A stretch of DNA of 64,000 nucleotides from Lithodes maja (GCA_037953745.1 JBAKBP010007163.1:1-64000); one strand, 5' to 3'; shown: positions 54,740 to 64,000, counted from the stretch's first letter. The notes: generated from the sequence alone by a model not told the origin. Numbers and translations are program-made.

Positions 54740-54812
54740 TCTGTCAATTTCTCTTTCCGTACCTCTTACATAACATAAGAAAAATGGAAATCTGAAGACG
54801 GATCACTCGGTC
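54740..54812 (-). repeat. CR1 3'-end relic, also an unoccupied site for a MITE
   Basis: Wording ataacataagaaaaatgg, then ctgaagacgg and tcactcgg, is the reverse of the CR1 tail region. The flanking ctttccgtacctcttacata recurs at 56729-56748, where a PIF-like MITE is inserted. Confidence 0.6.
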
Positions 54813-54929
54813 TTTTAAAACCCTTTGAGTACCAGCGTATGTGTTATATATTATTTAAAATTAAAAAATGGCGCCATCATACCGAAAAGGTTTGTTATTG
54901 TAGCCTTATTTGGGAGTGTGCCTTCTATG

Positions 54930-55080
54930 GGAGGATGTCTTATGTGCCAAGAAATATGGTATGTTCTGGGTGCGGTGTCCCGAGTTCGAATACCAGGAGG
55001 ACCATATGCTTTCATTAGTCTATTCAAGTAAATTGGGGTTTGTAATTGATGATTAATGTTAAGAACGGGGTGTTACTTAT
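54930..55080 (+). repeat. SINE-like repeat, copy 2
   Basis: A tRNA-like head with B-box-like GAGTTCGAATACC (about 54979) precedes the shared body gaggaccatatgctttcatt and tgatgattaatgttaagaac, also found at 32600-32690. Confidence 0.65.
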
Positions 55081-55571
55081 GTGATGTACAGGTCTCCCTT
55101 GATTTACGATTGGGTTACGTTCCTGAAAACCCAGTCTTAAATAGAAAAAATCATATAGCAAACCCTAAAATTAATGGGGTAAATGGGGATGCGTTCTCGG
55201 ACCAGCCAAAACCCAAACACAAACGCCTAAAAACCTATAATAATATCGTAAATCGGGGCATCGGATAGTGAGGGAGACCTGTAGAGTAACGAAGCTGAAA
55301 TCGGCGTTGCCTTGCCTTGAACCGAAAATAATTTGATCATGTTACATTATGTATTACATGTTAATACCAGTAATTTTCCAATAATACATTACAGGTAGAG
55401 AAATAGAGCCTACAGTATAGACTATTTGCGGAAAGTAGGTGAGAAATCATGACCTCTGTAACTCAAAAAGGGCTAGAGCAAATTGGCTGTAAATTTCCAC
55501 ATCTATTCCTTGACTAAGTCTTCCCAAATGGTAGAAATATTTGCTCGATTACTCTAGTCATTTTTTAGTTA

Positions 55572-55784
55572 AGCCGCTGTCACACGAGCACTTTTTCCGG
55601 CAATTCTCTACGAGCAAATTTTTTCTCGTAATATTTTGGGACTTTTTCGCACTGGTATCGGCAATTAGACTGAAGGTAGATTAAGTTAGGCGGCTGAATT
55701 CTGATAAAAGTGTAATTTTTGTAAGCTTCCAGACCATAATTGCCCGTAAAAATTGCTCAAAAAAGGGCTCGTGTGACTGCGGCT
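55572..55784 (+). mobile_element. PIF/Harbinger-like MITE, copy 2
   Basis: 213 bp flanked by TTA at 55569-55571 and 55785-55787. Termini AGCCGCTGTCACACGAGC and the reverse complement of AGCCGCAGTCACACGAGC. Removal of the element and one TTA restores FB-1 continuity. Confidence 0.88.
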
Positions 55785-55833
55785 TTACAGAGGTTAGAGC
55801 AGGGTGTCAAACGAAGGCAGAGTCCATTCTTTT

Positions 55834-55975
55834 CTATCTATCTATCTATTGCCGGACGCCTTACTCCCCTTACGAGGGTGGCCATACACAGAATGCTCCA
55901 AGCGGACCTATTCCCTATGAGAGGGACAACCCGAGCCAGTTTAGTGAAGGACTTAGAGGATTGACCACTCGTTCT
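55834..55975 (-). repeat. LINE 3'-end relic inside the hAT-like element
   Basis: TATC repeats followed by ttgccggacgcc and a degraded hairpin/gagggtggcca motif match the tetranucleotide-tailed LINE 3' ends at 38006 and 51602, more diverged. Confidence 0.6.
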
Positions 55976-56010
55976 TATCAGTCTTTATTATTGTATATGC
56001 AAATATGAAA

Positions 56011-56190
56011 TTGTGGTTTATAGTTCAGATTATGTCTTTGGAAGTGATAAAATGGCCAAAACAATGCTATTTCATGTTATTTTCTTGTATTCCTCATATT
56101 AATTTGTTTATAGTTTAGATTATGTCTTTGGACGTGATAAAATGGCCAAAACAAGGCTATTTCACGTTATTTTCTTGTATAAGTTTTCAA
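56011..56190 (+). repeat. 90-bp tandem duplication
   Basis: The block with gtttatag, agattatgtctttgga and gtgataaaatggcc occurs at 56011-56100 and again exactly 90 bp later, differing at a few bases. Confidence 0.85.
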
Positions 56191-56749
56191 ATAAAATTGC
56201 TCCGGTTTGACACCCTGGGTTAGAGGTCATGATTTCTGGCCTACTTACCGCGAACAGACTATAGCCCAGAAGCTACATGCTAAACTGTAAACTGCACTCA
56301 ACTTTATAGAATGTTTATAAGGTATGTACAAAGAGTTACTACACCGTTTTCTTTATTCAGAGAGTTACTATGACGTTTTCTTTACTTGGAAAGAAACTGT
56401 CACGTCTCCATATGGACTGTTCATCTATTACAAGTTTTTTTTATAGCAAGGTAAGTTGCTAATTATGACAACCTGATATTAATTAAATGCCTTATATTAT
56501 GAAAACATGACAGCAAAATGACACAAAGATATGACTTTCTTAGTTTTGCCGCTAGGATGCGAGATGTGAGACTGAACCGTACCTCTTATGGAGAAATTAT
56601 ACCCATACGTTCTATTGTGATGACACGACAAGTTTCAGAGTCGAAACTTTTTATGCTATCACAATAAACTTTTTTCCGTGGAGTGGGTAAATTTTCGCAT
56701 TCAAATATTCACGGCACTGTCAATTTCGCTTTCCGTACCTCTTACATAA

Positions 56750-56948
56750 GGCCGCTGTCACATGAGCGCTTTTTCCATCAATTCTCCATGAGCAAGTATT
56801 TTCTCATATTATTTCGGGACATTTTTGCACTGGTATCGATAACTAGGCTGAAGGTAGATTATGTTAGGTGGCTGAATTCAGATAAAGTGTCATTTTTAAA
56901 GCTTCCAGACCATAATTGCCCGTAAAAATTGCTCGTGTGACTCCGGCT
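56750..56948 (+). mobile_element. PIF/Harbinger-like MITE, copy 3
   Basis: 199 bp flanked by TAA at 56747-56749 and 56949-56951, inserted into a CR1 3' relic. The paralogous unoccupied sequence is at 54740-54812. Confidence 0.82.
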
Positions 56949-56949
56949 T

Positions 56950-57000
56950 AAGAACAGAAGAAAAATGGAAATCTGCAGACAGATAACTCGGTCTATTAAG
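56950..57000 (-). repeat. CR1 3'-end relic (right side of MITE insertion)
   Basis: Wording gaacagaagaaaaatggaaa, then ctgcagacagataactcggt, continues the CR1 3' relic interrupted by the MITE. Confidence 0.6.
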
Positions 57001-57043
57001 TGTATGTTAGTACAGTATATATTAAGTAGCAAGAAATCAGCTG

Positions 57044-57251
57044 TTAACCCCATTCAGCACCATGACGTAACTTTCATCATAATCTGGTTACCATTAGTTG
57101 ATTTTCTTTAGCTTATATTTAACCTCTAGGATTCAAAGGGGTAAATACGATCTCAGTAAGCCCTCTGAATAACATAGGTCCTTCTTAAACTGCATAAAAT
57201 CATCTAATTTTAGCCAGAATCAAAAGTAAAAAGGCGTCATGGTGCTGAAAT
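57044..57251. mobile_element. TTAA foldback MITE, copy with diverged right end
   Basis: Left end TTAACCCCATTCAGCACC. The right part ccagaatcaaaag to catggtgctgaaat is its imperfect reverse complement. It matches 63023-63240 in structure. Confidence 0.65.
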
Positions 57252-57349
57252 TTGTGTCCGGTAAAGAAAAGAGCAAGTACAGTATCGTCTACATGTGCAA
57301 TATCAACAATTCTCAATACTGTACTGCTGTGTCTACTGACCCATATAGA

Positions 57350-58175
57350 GGCCATTTAGCCTTTCAATTAATTTGATATTTCTTCAAGCTAACATTTTAC
57401 TAATTTATTCAGTTTAGAAAGAATTTGTCAGAGTAAAATGGATGCCCTAGATATTTTTGATCCCTTTGATACCTAGAGGTCCTTCCTAAACTACATAAAA
57501 CTGTATAATGTTAGCCGTAATAATGTTCTTTTATTTTTCTGGCTAAATTGGTTGTACTGTACTGTATTTTATTCAGTTTAAGAGGAATATGTGAGAGTAG
57601 AAGGGATAAATAAGATGGTTTCTACCCCTTTGATACCTAGAGGTCCTTCCTAAACTACATACAATTCTGTAATGTTAGCCATAATCATTTGAAAATGATG
57701 TGATCTGATTGTAATTATAATGTAAAACTAGCAAAATAAACAAACCAAAACAGGGACGACACAATATAAAGGCAAAAGAACTTATCAAAATTGCTATGTG
57801 GATATAACGCATTAGCAAAATAATAATAATAATAACAATAATAATCTTTATATTTCATATACAGTATTTATGTTTATATATTAGTCTCAGCAAGGTGGGC
57901 CACAGAAGCAAAAAATCACATGAAATATCAACAAAAGCCACAGACCAAAAAATATATGTATCTTTCTTGCTCAGTACCGGCGATGTCTTTTTCATTCGAT
58001 TTCAGGTACATTTAGACAATTCTATGGAGTTTAGAAAAAATATATGGTAGCTATAAGGACTGAGATGGTCTGTAGCCTTTAAATGGGTAGACATCCTTCG
58101 TACGCTGAATACAATTGTCTAAACAGTAGCCAGAATAATATGAAAAAGGACAAGGCCGGTACAAAAGGGGTTAGC
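57350..58175. repeat. Cluster of degraded TTAA foldback MITE relatives
   Basis: At least three stretches (about 57350-57510, 57530-57710 and 57990-58175) carry the arm wording: gctaacat/attcagtttag on one side and ctaaactacat/gttagcc on the other. Their ends are not preserved. Between them only an AAT run near 57820-57845 was noted. Confidence 0.5.
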
Positions 58176-58244
58176 ATAAAAAGGAGGAAATTCACTCCCA
58201 AGATTCAATGTGTTATTTTCTGGACTTGACTTGGGAGGGTCAGC

Positions 58245-58340
58245 CAGGGAATGGGTGTTGGAATTTACAGCCCATTTTCTCTAGCCCTTGTAGAGTTACA
58301 GAGGATAGGGGTAAAGATTTTTGGCCTACCTATAATGAAT
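58245..58340 (+). repeat. Half copy of FB-1 foldback MITE
   Basis: Wording ggaatttacagcccattttc, then gagttacagaggataggggt and ttttggcctacct, matches the right half of 60649-60863. Confidence 0.65.
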
Positions 58341-58755
58341 GGACAATAACAAAGTGGGTATCACACGAGAGCTTGTATATTCAAGATTTGATGGTCAACA
58401 ATTTTCCAGCAACTTTCCTGGAATCCTTTATAGTGTTATACCACCCCCTCTTTGTAGAGCACATAGCACCCGTCTTGCAACTCAATCCCACCCCTACTCT
58501 GTGCAACTCTCTAACCCAAGAGTGCAACATTATTCCCAGTCTTTCTTCTATTCAACAGCTGAGCTCTGGAACTCTCTCCTAGAATCAGTCGTTCCCTCTT
58601 CCAATGACTTAAATTGCTTCAAACTCAGTGTTTCCAGGCTTTTTGGCTCAAACGTCCCTTGATTTTGGCCCTGTCACTCTTTCAACTCTGGAAGAGGCAC
58701 TCGCTAAAGGCAGTTCTGCCTTTTGTCTATCTCACTCGCATAACAAAAAATATAC
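58341..58755 (+). pseudogene. LINE-E ORF2 C-terminal fragment and 3'UTR
   Basis: The frame ending at 58662 contains STAELWNSLLESVVPSS and FKLSVSRLFG, matching the common C-terminal pattern of LINE ORF2 proteins (LWNSLP, FKxxVxR). The 3'UTR that follows recurs at 51330-51440. The rest of the element is absent. Confidence 0.6.
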
Positions 58756-59134
58756 ATACAAAACTTAACTGAATGTAGATTAATTCTGGCACACAAATTA
58801 TTTAAAAAAAATACCTCATACACTGCCAGATCAGGATTGGATTAATGTTTCAAAAACACTAGTGTAATGCCAGTTTAAGTCTGACATAACACAGAAACAT
58901 ATTTAAATACACAATATTAAGCAAAGTGTGTTTGAATTGGTGTTAGAAATTATTTAATGTTAAATAAGCCTATACAACTTATTAATAATTAATTCTTTAA
59001 ATTCAAACTCTGTTGAACTAATTAATCAACAAAATCCAAACAAAGGACACTCTAGCCAAGCCACTCGCACCATATCCCATCATTCTCAACTCAGCCACAT
59101 CAATTTATCCACAATAGGAACTGACCAAACCCCC
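58756..59134. other. Spacer, no recognisable features
   Basis: AT-rich, with no repeat or coding similarity noticed. Confidence 0.45.
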
Positions 59135-59247
59135 TTAACCCCTTCAGTCTGATGACCCATTTTCTGTTTCATTCTGGCTAACATTAGACAATTTTATGCA
59201 GTTTAAGGACATATGTTATTTAAATGGTTTACCAAGGCATTATCTCG
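59135..59247. repeat. Left half of a TTAA foldback MITE
   Basis: TTAACCCCTTCAGTCTGATG followed by ttctggctaacattagacaa. It ends where the LINE fragment starts. Confidence 0.55.
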
Positions 59248-59410
59248 TGAGGACAGAGTCCACCTGGCCAGACTGAGATGTGGGCACCATCCAGCTCTTC
59301 TGAGCTATCAGAAGAGAATGGATGACTCCTTCGGCGACGCCTGTCCAGGATGTAATACAGCACCCCATACTATTAAACATATTATATAAGACTGCATTCC
59401 ACACACTCAC
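59247..59410 (+). pseudogene. LINE ORF2 C-terminal fragment with zinc-finger motif
   Basis: In one frame the text reads RLRCGHHPALLSYQKRM, then CPGC, APHTIKHI and DC, broken by one stop (TAA at about 59388). This is the common tail of RNase H-containing or Jockey-like LINE polymerases, with a CX2C...H...C finger. It is not close to LINE-A or LINE-B. Confidence 0.6.
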
Positions 59411-59488
59411 TTACGCATAATCTACATTCCTTGAGAGCCCCTTGAGCAGAACCAGTAAATTATGCGGCACAATACCGTCTGAGCTCCT

Positions 59489-59935
59489 TTAACCCTTCCT
59501 GCCCGGGTGTCCGTGTGAAAGGACACCACGAAATAAGGGCAGGAGCCCGGGTGTCCTGTTACTAGGCAGTAAGCTTTCAAGCCTATTCAGCTTGGTTGCG
59601 TCACCGCACCTCCGAAAACAATAAGGAGACGTCGGATCAATGTTATTGTTGTGACGTCAGACGAAATTAGTGTGTGAAAAGCTCCGATATTGTCAACATC
59701 GCGGAAAAATTCGCTCCACGGAAATCGTCATCACAACTGAACCAGTTGACTTAGAGAGCTCTACTCAACGCCAGTCTACAGATTGGAAACCGCACTACGT
59801 TTATAGATGCGTGGGAAATTTCTAGCAGTTAAACTAAACAAAAATACGGTAGCCTAGGCCTAGACGTTTTTCGGCCAGATCGCCCGGGTAGCCCACACTG
59901 TCCTTTGGAGAGACAGCCCGGGCCCGGAGGGTTAA
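59489..59935. mobile_element. TTAA-flanked non-autonomous DNA element
   Basis: TTAA at 59489-59492 and 59932-59935. Termini TTAACCCTTCCTGCCCGGG and the reverse complement of TTAACCCTCCGGGCCCGGG. A second internal copy of gcccgggtgtcc lies near 59549. TTAA followed by CCC is typical of piggyBac-like MITEs. Confidence 0.72.
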
Positions 59936-60101
59936 GCAGACCACTGAGTCACAATAAGAGACTCTTATAGGGCTGGCCTTAGCTAACGCTAAGGGACTTT
60001 GTATCCACTCAGTGACTTTACACATCCAAGGGAAAATAATAGGATTGAAATGGGAGTGTAGTAGTAGTAGTATCAGTCGTAGTACTACCTGTAGTAGTCA
60101 T

Positions 60102-60131
60102 TCCCTAGGCTGCCTGGCCGAACAACCCCAA
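60102..60131 (-). repeat. Fragment of the AAC-tailed retroposon
   Basis: ccctaggctgcctggccgaa followed by caaccccaa is the 3' end region of the family in reverse, without the AAC tail. A TAG repeat run lies just upstream. Confidence 0.55.
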
Positions 60132-60310
60132 TAGAAGCGTAGTTTCTGACACTGGTTAATTCATATGATCAATTAAAAGTTTTACAACAAATGATTCTTT
60201 TAAATTAATCACATTCTTTTTTTACATCCATACATAAAATCTTGGGAGTGCGTGAGACTTGCTGTGGGCGAGTGTACACTGCCCAGACATGATGAACCTG
60301 GGACATGACG

Positions 60311-60500
60311 TGTTTAGCAGTTTCTTCTGGCTCTTATTAGACAATTTTATACAGCTTAGGAAGGATCTGTGGGCATTAAAAGGGTATAGGCTATCTCAAT
60401 TAACCCTCTGACTTCCATATAGCCTTCCTGTTCTGAATAAAAGTGTCTACTAATAGCCAGAACAAACTGTCCAAACGTTTCATATTCCTCAAGGGGTTTA
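60311..60500. repeat. TTAA foldback MITE relative
   Basis: Arm wording ttctggctcttattagacaa and ctactaatagccagaacaaa flank a centre with aggaaggatctgtgg. The right edge is caaggggttta, with the TTAA ends altered. Confidence 0.55.
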
Positions 60501-60648
60501 ATGTTAATAAGAATAAAATGGGTCTTGCTCATTTCAAACAACAATATTACAAAGGGTAAAAGCATAAACTCACCTTCAAAATATACTGTACATATACCTA
60601 TACCAAAATTAAATCCTGTCATTCGTCCACAGCACTTGTCTTAGGTTC

Positions 60649-60863
60649 TATAGTCTATTCGCTGTAAGTAGGCGAGAAATCATGACCTCTAAATTCTGTA
60701 ACTAAAAAACGACTAAAGTAATCAAGCTAATATTTCTACCATTTGGGAAGAGTCAGTCATGGAATAGATGTGGAAATTTACAGCCAATTTGCTCTAGCCC
60801 TTTTTGAGTTACAGAGGATAGAGTTCATGATTTTTTGCCTACTTACAGCGAATAGACTGTAGT
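60649..60863. mobile_element. Foldback MITE (FB-1), uninterrupted copy
   Basis: The left arm (ctatagtctattcgctgtaa, then gcgagaaatcatgacctct) and right arm (agagttcatgattttttgcc, then cttacagcgaatagactgtag) are imperfect inverted repeats enclosing about 110 bp. It serves as the empty-site reference for 55409-56264. Confidence 0.8.
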
Positions 60864-60969
60864 CTTGGTAACTGTACATGACAAAAAAGTGTGGTTGGTG
60901 AGCTTGGTGGAGTAGACAGGAGTAGAGGTGGAGATGGAAGGCACCTCGGGCAAACATCATCCGAACAGG

Positions 60970-61054
60970 TCGAGCGGCTGTAGGGGAGGGGGAGGAGGAG
61001 GAGGGAGGGGGGTGGTGGTGGGGTCAGTCAGTGGGGAGCATCTTCGGAAGCTTT

Positions 61055-61096
<42 letters not shown>

Positions 61097-61105
61097 GAGG
61101 AACTG

Positions 61106-61151
<46 letters not shown>
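60970..61151. repeat. Compound microsatellite: G-rich tract, TAG run, ATC run
   Basis: A purine-rich gga/ggt tract (about 60977-61022) is followed by about 14 TAG/GTA units (61051-61094) and about 15 CAT units (61106-61150). ORFs reading poly-Val, poly-Ile or poly-Met here are repeat artefacts. Confidence 0.9.
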
Positions 61152-61404
61152 GGGGGCCCCCTCACGAGAAGGCTGATGAGGATAGAGACATGGAATCCCA
61201 CCACCCAAGGACCCCAACCTGCAGGGCCATGGACACTTTGGATTACTGCCACTCTACCTCACAGGGTCACAACACATTTTTTTTTTTTTTTTTGGTACTT
61301 AATAGCTCAAGATGCATAGCTTTGAGGTGAGTAGTACGGATCCATAATTTACTGGTTGCACATCTTGAGGGGCTTCTGACGTAAAATCCTCTCACTTTTA
61401 TTTT

Positions 61405-61440
61405 TATAAGGATTACATGCTTTCATTAATTTTGTTGGGA
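61405..61440 (+). repeat. SINE-like core relic
   Basis: ataaggattacatgctttca resembles the ggaggaccatatgctttcat core at 54993. Too short to be sure. A T-run lies upstream at about 61278-61293. Confidence 0.3.
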
Positions 61441-62150
61441 GGTGTTTGGTGTGTGGGGTGAAATAAATTAATTTGATTATATCATTATACAATCATCATC
61501 ATCAATAACATATTAAAGCCATTCCCATATTTGCCTGAGTGATGGGATGCTGCCTGATAGCTGCCTTCCACACAGCACAGTTTCTGGCAACTGATAGGTA
61601 GTGTGTGGCTACTTAACCACTTGAGAGGGTAACGTCCCTGCCCTTTGTGGGTCACTATGGAAGACATCAACAGTGTTGATAAATGCAGTTTACAGTTTTT
61701 GCAAACTGCATCTATCAACACAGATAGAGGAAAGGAATGTTATATACCACAATGGTATCTAGTGGTGGATAAGTACACTCCCTTTCACACTATCATGGAT
61801 TACCTACTGGGAGAAATCCTGTGTTGCCTTGCAGGTTTATGCTCTTTTAGAAAAAGGTTTGACCAACTGCTAAAAACTATGGTTGGGGTCAGCAAGGGGT
61901 AGGAAACCTCTGTTCTACTCTGGGCCAGAACAAACCAATACTCCCACAAAATCCAAGTGAGGCAACTAAAATTGGTTGGCAGCAGCAAAGGCATCCAGCT
62001 GTGAAAAATGGTGTACTCAGATTACTGGCAACTCAAAGCCACCACCAGTGTACTGTCTCTGTCCTTCATAGCACTGACTCTGCTCCATGGAGAACTGTAA
62101 TGCACTCTTCACCTACTGTATAGTCTGATTGTTTTACAGCTATAGGTAGC
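61441..62150. other. Unassigned region with one strong hairpin
   Basis: There is no recognised gene; the 85-codon ORF at 61645-61902 has no familiar motif. At 61674-61720 two arms (tgttgata-a-atgcagttt and aaactgcat-c-tatcaaca) pair over 17 bp with one mismatch around an 11-base loop. Confidence 0.5.
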
Positions 62151-62164
62151 GCCAACGAACTTGA

Positions 62165-62330
62165 CAATAATCTTGCTCCCTGACCTCTCTGTAACTCACA
62201 AGGGCCTAGAGCAAACTGGCTGTAAATATCCACACTTATTTCCTGGGGGGCTCTTCCCAAATTATAGAAACGTCAGCCCGATTGCTTTCATTAATTTGAG
62301 TTATGAGAAGTTAAGGGGTCAAGAATATTG
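62165..62330. repeat. Diverged FB-1 foldback MITE
   Basis: Wording gacctctctgtaactcacaa, then gcctagagcaaactggctgt and cttcccaaattatagaaa, matches the inner part of 55440-55560. Confidence 0.6.
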
Positions 62331-62684
62331 TCAAATTTGTTAGCCCTACCTATACTGTACAAGTAAATTACCATTTTCCCATCTTCAATACTTATCTGTT
62401 ACAAAGATTTTGTAACAAAATATGTTGGTAATTGTGAAAAATTGGCATTAATATGCCAGAGATACAGTATAGTACTTTCATATTTTGTCATTAAGTCTAA
62501 ACAAATCAGTTGGTAAAGGATTCAATTACTATCAGCTGAAATAAAACCAACTACAGTATAAGGTGGCATCACACCAGCACTGCCGCGCTGGATGCATCAA
62601 AATCCACAATATCGGAGTAAAACCTACAATAATAAGGTCTATTATCTAACAATTGTCACATTCAATATGATTGTATTACGTATC

Positions 62685-62996
62685 TTAACCCCTCCGTCAG
62701 TTAACACATGATCGCGTATATAAATGGTTTGGACCAAACACAGATTTGGACGCAATCGCGTATATAAATTTGGGAAACTTAGTGTTAACTTAAGTTATTA
62801 TATACGCGATCGCGTATATAATCGCGTGCAAATTTGAATAGGTGCTCAGTGAAGGGCAACACTAAATGTGGAGCTAGTTGGCAACTTCCTACCGAGCCAG
62901 GCAGTACCACAAATAACAGTTCACCCAAATAGTGGCAAATAGTGTGTTGTCTGTCCACAGATCAATAAGTTTCCCTGATCTGTCTGAGGGGGTTAA
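62685..62996. mobile_element. TTAA-flanked MITE with internal palindrome
   Basis: TTAA at 62685-62688 and 62993-62996. Termini TTAACCCCTCCGTCAG and the reverse complement of TTAACCCCCTCAGACAG. Inside, the motif atcgcgtatata occurs several times, and 62797-62822 is a perfect 26-bp palindrome centred on cgcgatcgcg. Confidence 0.75.
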
Positions 62997-63022
62997 GTGA
63001 TAATAACCTTGCATAGTTCTAT

Positions 63023-63240
63023 TTAACCCCTTCAGCATAATGCCACCTTTTTACTTTATATTCTGGCTAAAATTAGATGATTTTATGCATTATAACAAGG
63101 ATCAATGTTATTCAGAGGGTTTATTGAGATCGTTTTTACCCCTTTGAGTCCTACAGTAGAGGTAGAGCATAAGCTAAAGAAAATTGTCTAATGGTAACCA
63201 GAAAATGCTGAAAATTATGTCATCGTGCTGAAGGGGTTAA
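63023..63240. mobile_element. TTAA foldback MITE, best-preserved copy
   Basis: The ends TTAACCCCTTCAGCA and TGCTGAAGGGGTTAA are exact inverted repeats of 15 bp. Inner arms (ttctggctaaaattagatga on the left) match the other family members. Confidence 0.82.
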
Positions 63241-63331
63241 CTCCCAGGCTTCGGGGGGTTTAAATCCTTCGCCAATCGCCCCACCCGGACATATTAGGTG
63301 TGCAAACGCTTTGTTTATACATGTATACATG

Positions 63332-63580
63332 TTGTTGTTGTTGTTGTTGTTCCCCAGGCTGTCTGGCCGAACAGCACCAAGGTCTCGAGCAAGGCCAAGA
63401 TAAACGAGCGCCCCCACAAAATCCTCCCTGCTTACCACTAACAAAGCCCAGGTGACCGAAGCCACTCCAAGGCAGGGAACTGAGGAGGGTGCGGAAACGC
63501 CCGGGAAACCAAAGCCCCACCCAAGGCCCTGTGCCCCTCAGCAATTATGAAGGGAAAGTTGAGGGGCAAGGGAGAAGGGT
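63332..63580 (-). mobile_element. AAC-tailed retroposon, copy 3
   Basis: On minus it ends in about seven AAC units (gttgttg run at 63332-63352 on plus). The body matches 50815-51015 closely: gaccgaagccactccaaggc, then gaaacgcccgggaaaccaaa. The far 5' part is missing. Confidence 0.8.
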
Positions 63581-63976
63581 TTATACATGTTGTACCTCCC
63601 TACAGTACATACATACTATTAATACAATATTAAATCAAATATAATGATCACATACCGGTACCTTCATTCAGTTTAAGACTGTTGAACACCCCACCATTCT
63701 AAGTTTCTTTGTTCAATGCTTATCACTACGAGAATCTCAAACAACAGATCCACCCCATGACTCATTGAGCGTGCATGCATATATTAGTGTGACAAAAAAT
63801 CGCTCAATATTTGTGCGAGTGTGTATATATGTGTGCGAGAGTTTGTATGTGTGCGAGACAATCACATGGGTGGGGAATGGCTCAAACAAAGGCTACACTC
63901 TCTCTCTCTCACTCTGACCAAACTGCCTCTTAATGCGGGCAACATGGCGCAATCACGTGAGAGGTAGGGAGGGAAG
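63581..63976. other. Spacer with short GT and CT repeats
   Basis: No gene recognised. Repeated gtgtgcgag words near 63815-63860 and a CT run near 63897-63910. Confidence 0.45.
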
Positions 63977-64000
63977 ATGAGTTGTTGTTGTTGTTCCCCA
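63977..64000 (-). mobile_element. Start of another AAC-tailed retroposon, cut by window edge
   Basis: gagttgttgttgttgttccc followed by ca at the window end is the same tail-to-body junction as at 63338-63356. The body lies outside. Confidence 0.6.

Larger units (their letters stand above)
55800..56217 (+). mobile_element. hAT-like non-autonomous element with 8-bp target duplication
   Basis: GGTTAGAG is present at 55792-55799 and 56218-56225. Termini are CAGGGTGTCAAAC and its exact reverse complement GTTTGACACCCTG. An 8-bp duplication and CAGGG termini fit the hAT superfamily. The 418-bp body contains a LINE relic (55834 to about 55975) and a 90-bp tandem repeat, with no transposase. Confidence 0.88.
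55409..56264 (+). mobile_element. Foldback MITE (FB-1), interrupted by two other elements
   Basis: The left part (ctacagtatagactatttgc to agtcattttttagtta) and right part (acagaggttagaggtcatga to cgcgaacagactatag) join to match the uninterrupted copy at 60649-60863. Its arms are inverted repeats of each other. A PIF-like MITE and a hAT-like element sit inside. Confidence 0.8.

Noticed and set aside
60928..61217. ORFs with poly-Val, poly-Ile, poly-Met and poly-Thr
   Set aside because: They are translations of the TAG and ATC microsatellite in different frames.
61645..61902. ORF of 85 codons near the hairpin, considered as a host exon
   Set aside because: No convincing splice signals, domain or family motif could be identified by eye. 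Left as unassigned.

Overview
This window is eukaryotic nuclear DNA made almost entirely of transposable elements. I see no bacterial gene organisation and no convincing single-copy host gene. AT-rich spacers, many microsatellites, tRNA-derived retroposons, CR1-type LINEs with an octamer tail, I-like LINEs, Penelope remnants and several MITE families all point to an invertebrate with a large genome. A decapod crustacean is my best guess, but that is inference only.

Layout. 1-9675: an LTR retrotransposon, cut at its left end by the window, with unusually long LTRs (about 3.7 kb), one gag-like proline-rich ORF and no pol. 9676-10372: tRNA-derived sequence and a perfect 22-bp inverted repeat. 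10373-17244: LINE-A, an I-like LINE with an ORF1 carrying zinc knuckles and an endonuclease/RT/RNase H ORF2 damaged at one site. 17245-23098: LINE-B, a related, 5'-truncated and heavily damaged LINE. 23099-25439: AT-rich DNA with a SINE-like sequence and a decayed Penelope-like RT. 25440-32447: a chimeric LINE whose 5'UTR and ORF1 are LINE-A type but whose ORF2 and 3' end are LINE-B type. 32784-37846: a large diverged inverted repeat with a roughly 3.4 kb loop. 37940-45020: retroposons, a nested LINE 3' fragment with a 9-bp target duplication, TTAA-flanked foldback MITEs and a minus-strand LINE (LINE-C) whose ORF1 region encodes CCCH zinc fingers. 46187-50297: an apparently intact CR1-type LINE with an SGNH-hydrolase ORF1, a 1,002-codon open ORF2 and an octamer tail. 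50300-64000: truncated LINE copies, AAC-tailed retroposons and nested MITEs (PIF/Harbinger-like with TWA duplications, hAT-like with an 8-bp duplication, piggyBac-like with TTAA).

How the parts relate. The autonomous machinery here is the LINE endonuclease/RT proteins. LINE-A ORF1 and ORF2 are nearly complete, and the CR1 looks potentially functional. The gag-only LTR element, the SINE-like and AAC-tailed retroposons and the MITEs all need enzymes supplied in trans. Several insertions can be dated relative to each other because related uninterrupted copies lie in the same window. The strongest observation is the exchange of the ORF2 module between two LINE lineages at the ORF1/ORF2 junction.
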